This document shows, one piece after another, positions 13,157 to 24,776 of a DNA stretch of 64,000 nt. A model generated the notes under the pieces. That model made no database searches, was not told the DNA's origin, and saw nothing but the letters and a program-made list of their open reading frames with translations. Origin of the DNA: Manihot esculenta (lineage: Eukaryota > Streptophyta > Magnoliopsida > Malpighiales > Euphorbiaceae); assembly GCF_001659605.2 (NCBI RefSeq), contig NC_035173.2:9815065-9879064 (forward strand). The letters are read 5' to 3'. Within the stretch, counting starts at the first letter, position 1. Each line of letters starts with the position of its first letter. The position numbers and the translations under genes were made by a program.

Positions 13157-15259
13157 AGATCGCCAAAACCCGTAGTAAGTCTACTATACATTCTGTGTAC
13201 ATGATAAAATCTCAAACATGATCATACATTTTCATAAAAATTTAAACTTTTCATATACCAAGCACGACCTGTGTATGCATCATAAACTGTACACATAAAA
13301 CTCACACTAGAGCCCTCATCAAATGCTCTAGTATGGTAAACATCACAGGTCTTAAGCTTGATTCATCATAACTTATCATAAAGACTTTTACATAAAGATC
13401 ATGATAAACAGAGATACACAAAACATAAACTAGGGCAAAGCACAAATCTAATCCATTACATAATATATGTCCACTACTATTCTATTACATAAACTTATAC
13501 CAGCCTCTGGCCGACTTCCCGCTCTATCTCTGATCCTGCAAACCTGGGGTTAGAGGGAAAGGGATAAGCTACAAGAGCCTAGTGAGCAGAACATAAAAAC
13601 AGTTTAATAAATATATGCTCTCATGAAATGCATCACAACACAAACAATACACATCAAGGATGGACTTGTCACCAGTAACCCTCTACATATTCCAAATAAT
13701 GTCCGGCACTCGACGGAGCTCCTCAGGATTTCCTCTTAAACATAACATAACATATCCAGTTGTGCCAGGGGCGTAGAATGGGCAAGCCTTGTTCTTTCCC
13801 TTACATCGTGCCAGGGGCGTAGAATGGGCAAGCCCTGGTCTTCCGTATCCGTATTATATCATAATCTGCTCGAGGGCTAGTGGGTCATCCAATATCCATC
13901 CACACCAACAGTAAATTATGCAATGCATCATATTCGTGAATTCTAATGCAAACATCCTATAAACATGGCATCGTGATGCATGAACATACTCAAAAGTTTG
14001 ATTACTTAAAAACAGTAGATTAGTTTAGTTCTACTCACCTTTGGCTGACGCTCGACTGACAAAGACGCAGCTGGCTCACTGAAGGTCTCTACGGTCTCCC
14101 TGGTCCGATCCTACACAGATGGACTCAAATGAGGGACTAAACATACTCTAACAAGACTCTAAACATCTCCCCAAAAACCCCTTAAAACATCATAAAACAT
14201 GCATAAGAAGCAAGCAAAAGAAGGCTGGACAGGGGACTTTCGACAGCAGGTTCGGCGGCCGAAGGTCCCTACAGATCCGAAAGTCAGGCACTTTCGGGGG
14301 CAGGTTCGGCGGCTGAAGGTCTCCACAGATTCGAAAGTCACCAACCTTCGGGGCCAGGTTCAGCAGCCGAAACTCCCTTACAGATCCGAAAGTCCATGCT
14401 TTCGGGGGCAGGTTAGGCGGCCAAAGACTGCCTCCACAGGCAGGTTCGGCGGCCGAACCTGGGTTCTCCAGAATGGCAGAACCCGATTCTGTCTCATGCA
14501 TTTCAGCCCCAAAACTCTCAAATCCTCACACCCAACTTTTCACAACATGCATACATACTCATCAAGCATAAGGGACACCAAAACTAGCCTAATCCCCAGC
14601 AAACAATAACAAAAACTCATCAAGAAAGCATTTATCATAAAAACTAACATAAACTCTTAAAACTTTAGATCTACCCATTTCATACATTATAAACCCTTAA
14701 AACTTTAGATCTACCCATTTCATACATTATAAACCCTTAAACCTCTTAAAAACTTACTTAAAACATAATAAAGGTAATGATCTGCACTTACCTCTTGAAG
14801 ATCGAAGGTAGATGTGACCCAAACTTGGAGATGAGGAGGAAAACGGTCTCTGGAGGTCTCCAAGCTTTAAAACTTTGGATTCAAGCTTAAAACTTCCAAA
14901 AACAAGAGGAAACTCGTGAAAATCTGAAAGATTTGAAGGAAAAACATAAAATCATCAAAGGAAGGGCAATAACTCACCTTTGCACGAAAATGGAGAGAGA
15001 AACTCCCCCATTTTCGGACTGGAGGCCTCTTATAGGTAGCTGGCCAGACCACCTTCGGGAGCCGAAAGAGAGCTTCTGCGGCAGCACCATGTTTGGAGGC
15101 CGAACATGAGGTTCGGCGGGCGAACCTGGGCTTATCCCTCAAAAACATTTTCTTTCATTTGACCCTTCTAAGAGGTTCCGGTATCCGAGATTCCGGATTC
15201 CAATGGAAATTCCGTCGGAAGGTTGGAATTCTGACACCGGAGTCTAGCCGGGTATTACA
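13157..15259 (-). repeat. M1 3' LTR, terminally truncated
   Basis: Matches the M1 right LTR throughout, ending in ...GGGTATTACA at 15259 next to the purine tract TTAAGGGGGGAATA (minus strand). The other end begins mid-LTR at 13157; the first 55 or so bases seen in the right LTR are missing. It contains two TTCGGC palindrome clusters (about 14240-14460 and 15055-15125), a duplicated 46-bp block near 13765-13850, the splice-donor-like CTTCAAGAG/GTAAG (about 14790-14800, minus) and a TATA-like element near 15030. The open frames in it arise from the GC-rich palindromes and are not genes. Confidence 0.85.
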
Positions 15260-15353
15260 TTATTCCCCCCTTAAGAACATTCGTCCCCGAATGTTCAAAC
15301 ATACAGAAGCACACATAGCATCAATAAAGCACATAAAACTTAAAACACTAACC

Positions 15354-18300
15354 TTAAAAGAGATAGGGGTATTGCTGGAGCATGGACTCCCGGGTCTCCC
15401 AGGTGCACTCTTCCATATTGTGGTGATTCCAAAGGACTTTCACCATCGCGATTTCCTTATTCCTCAACTTTTTGATTTGAGTGTCTACGATCCGCACTAG
15501 CTACTCAACATAGGTGAGATCTCCTAGGATCTCCACATCAGGTTCGTTAAGAACCTTGCCTGGATCTAACACAAACTTTCATAACATGGAAACATGGAAA
15601 ACCGGATGGATTCTCTCCATAGAAGCAGGCAAATCTAACTTATAAGATACATTCCCAACCTTTTGCAAGATTTCGAAGGGTCCGATGTACCTTGGAGCTA
15701 GTTTACCTTTTTTCCCAAAATGAATCACCCCTTTCATAGGAGACACCTTGAGCAACACCATATCTCCCTCCTAGAACACAACATGTTTCCTGCAGACATC
15801 TGCATAGCTTTCCTGCCGACTCACAATAGTCCTGATTCTTTCTCTGATAATAGGCACTACCCTGCTGGTGATCTCAACGAACTCTGGCCCTGCCAAGGCC
15901 CTTTCTCCCACTTCTTCCCAGCAAATAGGTGACCTGCACTTCCTCCCATATAGAGCTTTATAAGGAGCCATCCCTATGCTAGCATGATAACTATTATTGT
16001 AGGCAAACTCCACCAGTAGTAGATGCTGCCTCCAAGAACCGCCAAAATCTAGCACACACATTCTCAACATGTCTTCTATGGTTTGGATGGTCCTCTCTAA
16101 CTGTCCGTCAGTCTATGGATGGAAAGCAGTGCTAAAGTCCAACCTTGTGCCCATTGCGTTCTGCAGACTCCACCAAAACCTGGAGGTAAACTGGGGTCCC
16201 CTATCTGATACTATTAAAATTGGAGCCCCATGTAGCCTGACAATTTCTTCAACATATACTTGTGCCAGTTTGTCCACAGAGTAGCCACTCCTAACAGGGA
16301 TAAAGTGAGCAGACTTGGTCAATCTGTCCACTATTACCCATATAGAGTCTAATCTGTTAGACGTTGTTGGTAATCCCACCACGAAATCCATAGCCACATT
16401 TTCCCATTTCCACTCTGGAATCGGTAGTGGGTTGAACATCCCAGCTGGCTTCTGATGTTCCAGCTTCACCCTCTGACAGATCTCACAAGCTGACACAAAC
16501 TGCGCCACTTCCCTCATCATAGCTGGCCACCAATAAACCCTCTTCAGATCCTGATACATCTTGGTGGCTCCAGGGTGAATGCTATTCCTAGCATTATGAG
16601 CCTCTCTCATAATGTCTTCCTTCAAACTCACGTCATCTGGTACATATAGCCTGTTTCCGTAATGGAGGATCCCTTTGTTGTCGAAACGAAACTCCTCATT
16701 CTTGCCTGACTGAATAGTCCTGGCAATTTTTACCAACTCGGGGTCCTCATGTTGTTTCTGTACCACTTGCTCCAGAAACACGGGTGTCACTCTCATCTGA
16801 GCCACTAGTGCACCTGTACCAGACAACTCTAGCTGTAAACCTTCATTGATGAGCTTGTGAAATTCTCTCACCACCGGTCTTCTCTCTGCTGTAATATGGG
16901 ATAAACTGCCCAGCGATTTCTGACTGAGGGCGTCTGCCACTACATTTACCTTACCCGGATGATACTGAATCTTGCAATCATAGTCACTAAGCAGTTCTAC
17001 TGATCTTCTCTGCCTCAGATCCAATTCCTTCTGACTCAAGATGTACTGCAAACTTTTATGATCTGTAAAGATCTCACTTTTTACCCCATAAAGGTAATGC
17101 CTCCACATCTTGAGTGCAAAGATCATGGCTGCCATCTCTAGATCGTGTGTAGGGTAATTCAACTCATGCTTGTTCAACTGTCTAGCTGCATAAGCAATCA
17201 CCCTTTCATTCTGCATCAACACACAACCTAGTCCCACTCGGGACGTATCACAAAACACCGTGAAGTCTTCATTATTGGTAGGCAGAGCTAACACCGGTGC
17301 TGACGTCAGTCTTCTTTTTAGCTCTTCAAAGCTTTCCTCACACTATTCTGACCAAACGAACTTCTGATTCTTTTTGGTCAACCTGGTCATAGAAGCGGCA
17401 ATTTTGGAGAAGTCCTGGACAAACCTCCTGTAGTAACCCGCCAAACCCAAGAAACTTTTAATCTCTCTCACTGTAGTGGATCTAGGCCAGTTTGCTACAG
17501 CTTCAACTTTCCTGGGATCTACCTCAACTCCCTTTTCTGACACTACATGCCCTAAGAAAGAAATGCTCCTCAACCAGAACTCACACTTAGAGAACTTGGC
17601 ATACAAGCCGTGTTCTCTCAGGGTCTGCAACACTGTCCTCAGATGATGGGCATGTTGTTCTGCATTTCTGGAATACACTAAGATAGCGTCAATGAAAACA
17701 ATAACAAAGTGATCCAGAAACTGGCTAAAAACTCTGTTCATGAGGTCCAAGAATGCTGCAGGGGCATTGGTCAGCCCGAACGACATCACTAGGAACTCAA
17801 AATGCCCATATCTGGTCCTGAAAGCTATCTTTGGCACATCTTCTTCTCTGACCCTCAACTGATAGTACCAGGATCTCAAATCTATTTTTGAGAAACAATC
17901 GGCTCCTGATAGCTGGTCGAATAGATCATCAATTCTGGGTAACAGATATTTGTTCTTGGTAGTGACCTTGTTCAACTGTCTGCAGTCGATACAAAGTCTT
18001 AGGAATTCATCCTTCTTTTTCACAAACAGGACCGGAGCACCCCAAGGTGAGGTACTAGGTCGGATGAAACCCTTATCTACCAACTCCTGCAACTGCTCCT
18101 TTAACTCCTTTAACTCTGCAGGCGCCATCCTATAGGGAGGGATAGAGATGGGTCTAGTTCCTGGCATCACTTCAATTTCAAACTCTATCTCCCTAGCAAA
18201 TGGTAAACCTGGCAGCTCGTCTGGGAAAACATCTAGGAAATCTCTAACTATAGGCACTGAAGCTAGTTCCTTGACCTGACTATTAAGCTCTCTGAACAAG

Positions 18301-20256
18301 AAACCCCTGACAACTCCTCCTAAGCAACCTGTGAGTCTAAAGGGCATATATCAAATCTCTAGGCATCCCTACTCTGTCTCCACTGAAGACTACCTCTGAT
18401 CCATCTTGATCTCTGAACCTGACTACCTTGTCTCTGCAATCCAAGGTAGCACCATGAGTAGAAAGCCAATCCATCCCTAGAATGACATCAAAATCAGTCA
18501 AATCTAGAACCACAAGGTCAGCTGGAAGGCATCTACCCTCAACAAAAACTGGACTGAACCGGCAGACTGACTCTGCCACAAATGGATCACACTTGGACCC
18601 ACTGACCCAAAGAGGACACTCTAGCCTAGAAGCTATCAAACCCACTCTGTCTACGGCTCTCGGAGCAATAAAAGAATGAGAAGCACCAGGGTCCATAAGA
18701 GCATACACATCAGAACATCCAATAATGAGATTACCTGACACCATCGTGTGCTATGTGTTAGCCTCCTACTGAGTCATTGTGAAGATCCGTGCTGCAGTTG
18801 ATGGACCTTCTCTGCAGGAACCTGCCCTGAGATGAGGCCAAAGCTGCTGGCTGGGCTACACTACCAGAAGCTGTCTGCTGGGACTGAGCCATTAAAGCTG
18901 CATTGGGACACTCACGTGCCATGTGCCCCTCCTATCCACATCTGAAACATGCTGTAGTCCCAAATCGACAGACCCCTTTGTGCAGCTTTCCGCACCTCAT
19001 ACATCTGGAGCTATCCGAACCAGAGCTCGAACCACCACCCATTCCTTGACCAAACTTTAACCTGTTCTAGAACTTGTTCATCTAAGGCTTCTTAGTGGAC
19101 CTGGTCCACTTTTTACCTTCTGTGGCAGCTGCACCCAGAGAGGAGAGATCAATGTTCCCTGTTCCCGGGGTTTTGGAACCCGAGGACTGTGCCACTTGCT
19201 GTTTTACTGTCCCCTAAATAATGGCACTAGCCTCCATCTTTCTAGCTGCTGCTAAGATTAAGGAGGAATACCTAGAGTGAAGTCTCATGGTATACCTCCT
19301 GGCGTTCTTCTGATCAGTATCATATGCCTGCCCTACAAACTGCAACAACTCTAGAAATTTATCTGTGTACTCATCTACACTCATATCTTCAGTTTGTCTC
19401 AACTGCTCAAACTCAATTACCTTTAATTCCCTTGAACTATCTAGAAAAGTCCATCCTGCAAATTCATTAGCAAACTGCTCCCAGGATAAGCTATCTAGAC
19501 TCGGGTCCACATAGCTTTTAAACCACTCCTTTGCCTTCTTGCATTTAAGAGTGAACCCCGCCATCTGAATGGCTCTGCTGTCACTAGCCCCCAACTCATC
19601 AGTTATCATTTTCACCGTCTTGAGATACTCAAATGGATCATCACCTGTTTTGAACTTGAGAGCATCCAACTTCAGATAGTCTGTCATTTTTACCTTGCTC
19701 CCATCTGATGGGTTGGGTCTGGATGATTGGGTTTCAGGAATCCCTGGTTCTACTAGGGGAGGAGGAGGTGGTGCAACATTCCCTGGGTTAGGATTTGCTG
19801 GATTTTGATAGAAAGGTGGGGGTGAAAACATCGAGTAGGGGGGATACAGAGGGTAAAAGGGAGGATAGGGCATGAATGAGGGATATGGGTTATAACTAGA
19901 GAAATCTGATGTGCCTCCCATCAGATACCCCGGTCCCTGTGGGTAGGGTTGGTACTGTAGTGGGTAAGCAAAACCCGAGACCTGAGCGCCTCCTTGTGAT
20001 TCTCCCATACCTTCCTCTGACATACTAACACCCAAACTACCATCTCTCCTCTGATCATCTTTCACTGATTCCCTCACATCCGCTGACATTCTACCCGTAT
20101 ATGTTCTCCTCCTACTTACATCAAAAGACCTTCTAGGGTCTCTTGATGTTTTTCCTCTGCTAGTTCTACTAGACCTTGCTCTTGGCAGAGCAGGGGGTAG
20201 GGAATCCATGCCCTCATTCTTAGGTGGAACTCCAGTCAATCTCGCAGATCGACGAG
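15354..20256 (-). pseudogene. M1 gag-pol remnant (Gag, PR, RT, RNase H, integrase, chromodomain)
   Basis: Reading leftward: the gag core lies at about 19214-20256, with its first five codons stranded at 21941-21955 beyond T1. The zinc-knuckle zone 18745-19213 is too broken to read. Aspartic protease follows (18337-18744, ALMDPGASHSFI), then RT (17343-18347, [15 protein letters not shown]), RNase H plus integrase N-terminus and core (16113-17294), integrase C-terminus (15579-16070) and a chromodomain-like tail ending with a stop at 15354-15356. Stops break it at 19214, 17343-17345, 16113, 15771 and 15579, and the frame shifts between PR and RT near 18340. The RT active-site box reads FIDA (alanine codon 17685-17687) where P1 has FIDD, so a catalytic aspartate is lost. 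Clearly dead; the Tekay/Del assignment rests on domain order plus the C-terminal chromodomain. Confidence 0.88.
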
Positions 20257-21940
20257 TGACTCGCGGTTGTCGAAGCCAGTAAAAAATAACCTTTCTGATT
20301 ATCAACAATTTTACTCTTGCAGATAGTAGTGAAAGGATCGAATCCACAGAGAATTGAGAACTCACCTATTTCTCTTTTTATGACAAAGAAAATAAACTGA
20401 AATGATAATAAACTAAAAATGAGATAAAAACTGAAAGCGGGATAAAACGAGATAAACTGAAATTGGGATCAAAACTGTCAACAAAATAACAGGGGGAGTT
20501 TGGGATTGATTGCAGTAAACTAATAATGAGAACAATAATGGAAAGCAAATAATTAAATAAAGAGTAATCAATAATGAGAAAGCTCTAGTTGAAATATTGG
20601 ATCCACTTTAGTTGTTGGGATTGATCACAGACACCTTGTTCTTTTGGGTTGACCCAATAGATTAGTTATGGAGTTAGAATAAGATTCTCACTACCATTAT
20701 CTCTCCTTATTATCAAATTAATTAGGGAATGTCCTCTAATCAATTACTAATCAATAAGTTGCCAAGGAACGTCCTTGGGCCTCAGGCAACAAACAACTGT
20801 TAATTGCATTAAGAAATAGAGAGATTCAATCCTAGCTACCCAAACGTATGGAGATAACGCTAGATCATGCAACTTCCTTGGTTTTTATGCCAAGTGTTCT
20901 TATGTAAGAATAATCTAAGCAATTACGGACTTAAATTATTCAAACTAACAAATAATTATTTTGCAATAAAAAATCAACGTAGATCTCAATAACAAAGTAA
21001 TATGAAAATTAAGTATGAAATTGCATGAATATTGAACTCCCAAAAGTTAAACAATATTTGATCAAGTCTCACAACCCATTAAACAACTAAAGGTTCAACC
21101 AATATTCAACTAGATTAAAAGAATTCAACCACTCATGACTTAATTAAAACAAAAATTAAAAGGAAAAAGAAAGAAGGAAGAACTGAAGAGATTGAATTCT
21201 TCAAATCTGCCTTGCGCCGAACCCTTGCAGAAATTGCCGAGTTGAGAGTTGTTCAATTGGTCGACCACTTAAGAGTCCTTATATAGGATGAAAGGAGCGT
21301 TTCCTAGGTTTCAATTGTGGTCCACGTGCGCTGGAATGGTGAAGTGCTGGCCATGTGCGCGTGAATGGTGAAGTGCATTGGTCCTTAATTGCAAGAATGG
21401 GTTGTCCATGTGCGCGTGAATGGTGAAGTGCATTGGTCCTTAATTGTAAGAATGGGCTGTCCATGTGCGGGTCCATGTGCGATGTTGATCAAGTGTCCTT
21501 AGCTGCCCATACACCTTCATGAGGCTAACCAAGTGCTTCCAAAGGGCTGCCCAAGTGCCAAGTTGCTGCCCATGCACAAATAAGGAAGGTGTAGACTTTC
21601 CTTGCACATGTGAATTTTGAATGTGCAAAGTATGAGTTGGCAAGCATGTGATCTTCAAGATTTGGCTTCCTTAGCAAGCTGGATTTTGAAATTCAAAATT
21701 TGAATATGAATCTTGAAGATTTAAATTTCAAAATATTTTCCTCATTTAGCTTGACTTGAATCCAACTTGGCAGGCTTGCTCTCTTTTGCTCCAAATAAGG
21801 TAGTTTTAGGGGGATTTTCTCCAAATTGTCTTTTTACACTATTTTCTGCAAAATAATATCAAAAGCACTAAATTATGTAGAAATCATGTAAATATTCATT
21901 AATAATATTAATATAAAATGGACTAAATTAAGCTCTATCA
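20257..21940 (-). mobile_element. T1: solo LTR (1684 bp) inside the M1 gag start
   Basis: Begins TGACTCGCGG and ends CTCTATCA, with TG...CA termini, flanked by the 5-bp duplication ACGAG (20252-20256 and 21941-21945). There is no internal domain or second LTR. A related sequence is T2 (32335-34010). Orientation is uncertain because solo LTR ends are symmetric; minus is suggested because that strand starts TGATAGAGCT. It splits M1 gag after the fifth codon. A short imperfect tandem repeat lies at about 21340-21470. Confidence 0.85.
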
Positions 21941-21945
21941 ACGAG

Positions 21946-22130
21946 TGCCTCGCATTCTATTTTCTCACAAACGGCATACAACACATAAACATTAGCATCA
22001 TATAGTTCATGTGGATACACATGAACCCACAACATATACAAAACATATCATTAATGCACATGCATACTATCATGGCATTTCACATCATCATCAAGATAGG
22101 ACTCTACATCCTATCCTAGTGGACATGATT
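21946..22130 (-). other. M1 5' leader and gag initiation region, left part
   Basis: Reverse complement matches the P1 leader around 24590-24780. It includes the M1 gag ATG (21953-21955). The last five bases (22126-22130, TGATT) are the target duplicated by P1. The rest of the leader lies at 32173-32258. Confidence 0.8.
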
Positions 22131-22485
22131 TGTAATACCCGGCTAGACTCCGGTATCGGGATTCCTACCGTCCGGTAGAATCTCGGGTGTCGGAGACCTC
22201 TAGAAGGGTAAAACTATGTTTTCATAAAATGTTTTAATGTGTTTTATATTTTAAGCATGAAAGAAAATGAGTTTTTGCATGAAAACAACCTTGGAGGAAA
22301 ACTCAGGTTCGGCCGCCGAACCTCAAGTTCGGCCGCCGAACATGCATGCGTTTCGGGTGTGCCTTAGGCCCCCGAAAGCATAAGTGAGGGAAACCAGGTT
22401 CGGCCGCCGAACCTTATGTTTGGCCGCCGAACATGGCATGCATGCGGAGGCACTTTCGGCTCCCGAACGTGGCCTGGCCAGCAAC

Positions 22486-22494
22486 CTATAAAGG
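22486..22494 (+). promoter_or_regulatory. P1 LTR TATA box
   Basis: CTATAAAGG, followed by a pyrimidine-rich TCTCTCC stretch. Equivalent sites are in the 3' LTR (about 30149), S1 (36815), the M1 LTRs and S2 (about 45551, minus). The conservation across LTRs supports it as the core promoter. Confidence 0.65.
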
Positions 22495-23703
22495 GGTCCC
22501 TTAGCCGAAAACGGGCGAGCTTTTCTCTCCATTTTCGGCCAAGGTGAGCTCTCCTCCATCCCTTGCCGGTTTTGAGTTCCTTCCTTCAAATCTTTCTCGA
22601 CTTTCATTAGTTTTACCCTTGTTTTGAAGATTTTGAGCATTTGAGCAAGTTTTGGAGCTTGGAGGTTCAAGGAACTCTCTCTCTCCCATTCTCCGAGCTA
22701 GGGTCGTTCACCTCTCGATCTTCAAGAGGTAAGGGCCGATCTTGAGCTTATGGCATGTTTTAAGTAAGTTTTAAGTAGATCTATGGGGTAGAATGCATGT
22801 TTAGCTCATGGTTAGGTTTATGGGTATATGTTATGTTTTTGGACAATGTGGATGTTTGATGTGTTGTAGATGGGGTTTAAGATAGTTTGAAGCTCCTAGG
22901 AGCTTGTATGCTTGAGTATGTATGTTGTAGATTAGGAAAAATGCATGTTTGAATGGTTTTGGGAGGCAAGTGTGCATGAGGAACCAAGTTTCTGCCCTCT
23001 GGCAGAAACCAGGTTCGGCAGCCGAAGGACTTTCGGCCGCCAAACCTGCCTGGGAGGCAAGCCTTTCGGCTGCCGAAGCCTGCCCCCGAAAGGAGACTTT
23101 CGTCTCTGTCTGGGAGTTTCGGCCGCCGAAAGTGCCGCCGAACATGCATGAGTTTCGCCTCTGTCTGGGAGTTTCGGCCGCCGAAGGTGCCGCCGAACCT
23201 GCCTGACTTTCGGCTCTGGAGGGACTTTCGGCCGCCGAACCTGCCGCCGAAAGTGCCCTGTCCAGCCTTCCTTTGCATGTTTTTCTATGATTGTTTCATG
23301 ATATTTTAGGGGGTTTTTGGGGAGTAGTTTAGAGTTATGTTCAGGTATGTTTGGTCCCTCATTTGAGTCCACCTGTGTAGGTTCGGACCCGAGGAACCGA
23401 GGACCCCAGCAGTGAGTCAGTTGCCCCAGTGTCTGGTCAGAGCTATCCAGAGGTGAGTGGAATAACTTATTATGTTTTAAAAAGAAAATAAATGGACACT
23501 TTTAGCATGACTCACGCATCATTAATGCCATGAGATATACTAGGTTGTTGCATTAGAATTCATGAATCTGTTGCATTGCATAAATTGTTGTTGATGTGGA
23601 TGAATGTTGGATGATCCATAGTCCTCGACCTATGATGTGACGATATGATATGTACGGTATGGAAAGTAAGAGCAGTGGGACCCATTCTACGTTCGCTGGC
23701 ACT

Positions 23704-23880
23704 ATGTAAGAGAAAGACCAGGACCCATTCTACGTTCTGGCACAGTTGGACTGTTATGTTATGCCATGTAAGAGAAAGACCAGGACCCATTCTACGTTCT
23801 GGCACAGTTGGACTGTTATGTTATGCCATGTAAGAGAAAGACCAGGACCCATTCTATGTTCTGGCACAGTTGGACTATGT
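23704..23880 (+). repeat. 62-bp tandem repeat in P1 5' LTR, three copies
   Basis: Each unit has ATGTAAGAGAAAGACCAGGA followed by a CCCATTCTACGTTCTGGCAC core. The matching array in the 3' LTR is 31367-31543. S2 has a related but different array (56-bp unit). Confidence 0.9.
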
Positions 23881-24507
23881 AGAGGACTATTGGTGACAAA
23901 TTCATCCTTGATGTGATTAGCTGTGATGTGATGCATTCCATGTTACCATATGTTTTAAATGTTTTTATTTATTCTGCTCACTGGGCTCTAGTAGCTCACC
24001 CCTCTCCCTAATCCCCCAGGTTTGCAGGTACAGGGTAGACCAGGAGGTTAGCAAGAGTAATGAAGTCTTTTGTATGTAATAGATAGAATGTGGACATGAT
24101 AAATTTGTAAAATGATGTAAGGTTATGAAATGTTATGATATTGAGGATTAGAGATTGTGCTTGACTCTATGTATAAGGTATCCCTTTTAATACATGATCT
24201 TAGATGTTTTAATAATGTTTTTGTAAACCAACTCAACATATGTTGTACCGCCCATTGGGGCATTAATGAGATCCCACAGAGGGGTCAATGCTTATGATTA
24301 TGACTATGTTCAGTGCATGCACAGGTTGAGTTTGGTGTATGATAGAATGTATGAAGGAAAAGTTTTAATTTTTATGTATGTTGTTAATCATGTATGGGAT
24401 TAAACAGGTTTTCAGGTTGTATGTTAGGCTTGCTATGGGTCCCGGCGGCCTTAAGCCGACCTGGATCCTAGCGCTGGTAGCGGTCCGATTTTCGGGTCGT
24501 TACAGAA

Positions 24508-24525
24508 TGGTATCAGAGCCCTAGG
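24508..24525 (+). promoter_or_regulatory. P1 primer-binding site (initiator tRNA-Met)
   Basis: TGGTATCAGAGCCCTAGG begins three bases after the LTR end. TGGTATCAGAGC is complementary to the 3' end of plant initiator tRNA-Met and primes minus-strand DNA synthesis. Confidence 0.93.
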
Positions 24526-24776
24526 TTCATAGGATCGGACCTAGAGTGTCGGGCTCATAGATGTTCTAGAAGGTCAAGCACAATAGGAAAGATCATGTCC
24601 ACTAGGATAGGATGTTGAGTCCTGTCTTGTATGATGATGTGAAATGCCATAATTATATACATGTGCATTGATGCTATGATATGAATGATATATATGTGAT
24701 GCGGGTTCATGTGTTTCCACATGAACCATATGATGCTAATGTTTGTGTGATGTGTACTGTTTTTTAGAAAACAGGA

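Larger units (their letters stand above)
22131..24504 (+). repeat. P1 5' LTR (2374 bp)
   Basis: TG...CA ends. The TATA-like CTATAAAGG is at 22486-22494, so U3 is short (about 0.4 kb) and the transcribed R-U5 part is about 2 kb. Palindromes of the type GGTTCGGCCGCCGAACC occur before the TATA (from 22306) and again at about 23010-23262. A strong splice-donor-like AG/GTAAGG is at 22727-22733. A 62-bp tandem array is at 23704-23880. Confidence 0.95.

Noticed and set aside
22323..23372. Many overlapping open frames on both strands in the P1 LTRs (also 29986-30922, 14159-14609, 44786-45256)
   Set aside because: They arise from the GC-rich TTCGGC palindromes, which lack stops on either strand. They recur as mirror frames in every LTR and match no protein family.
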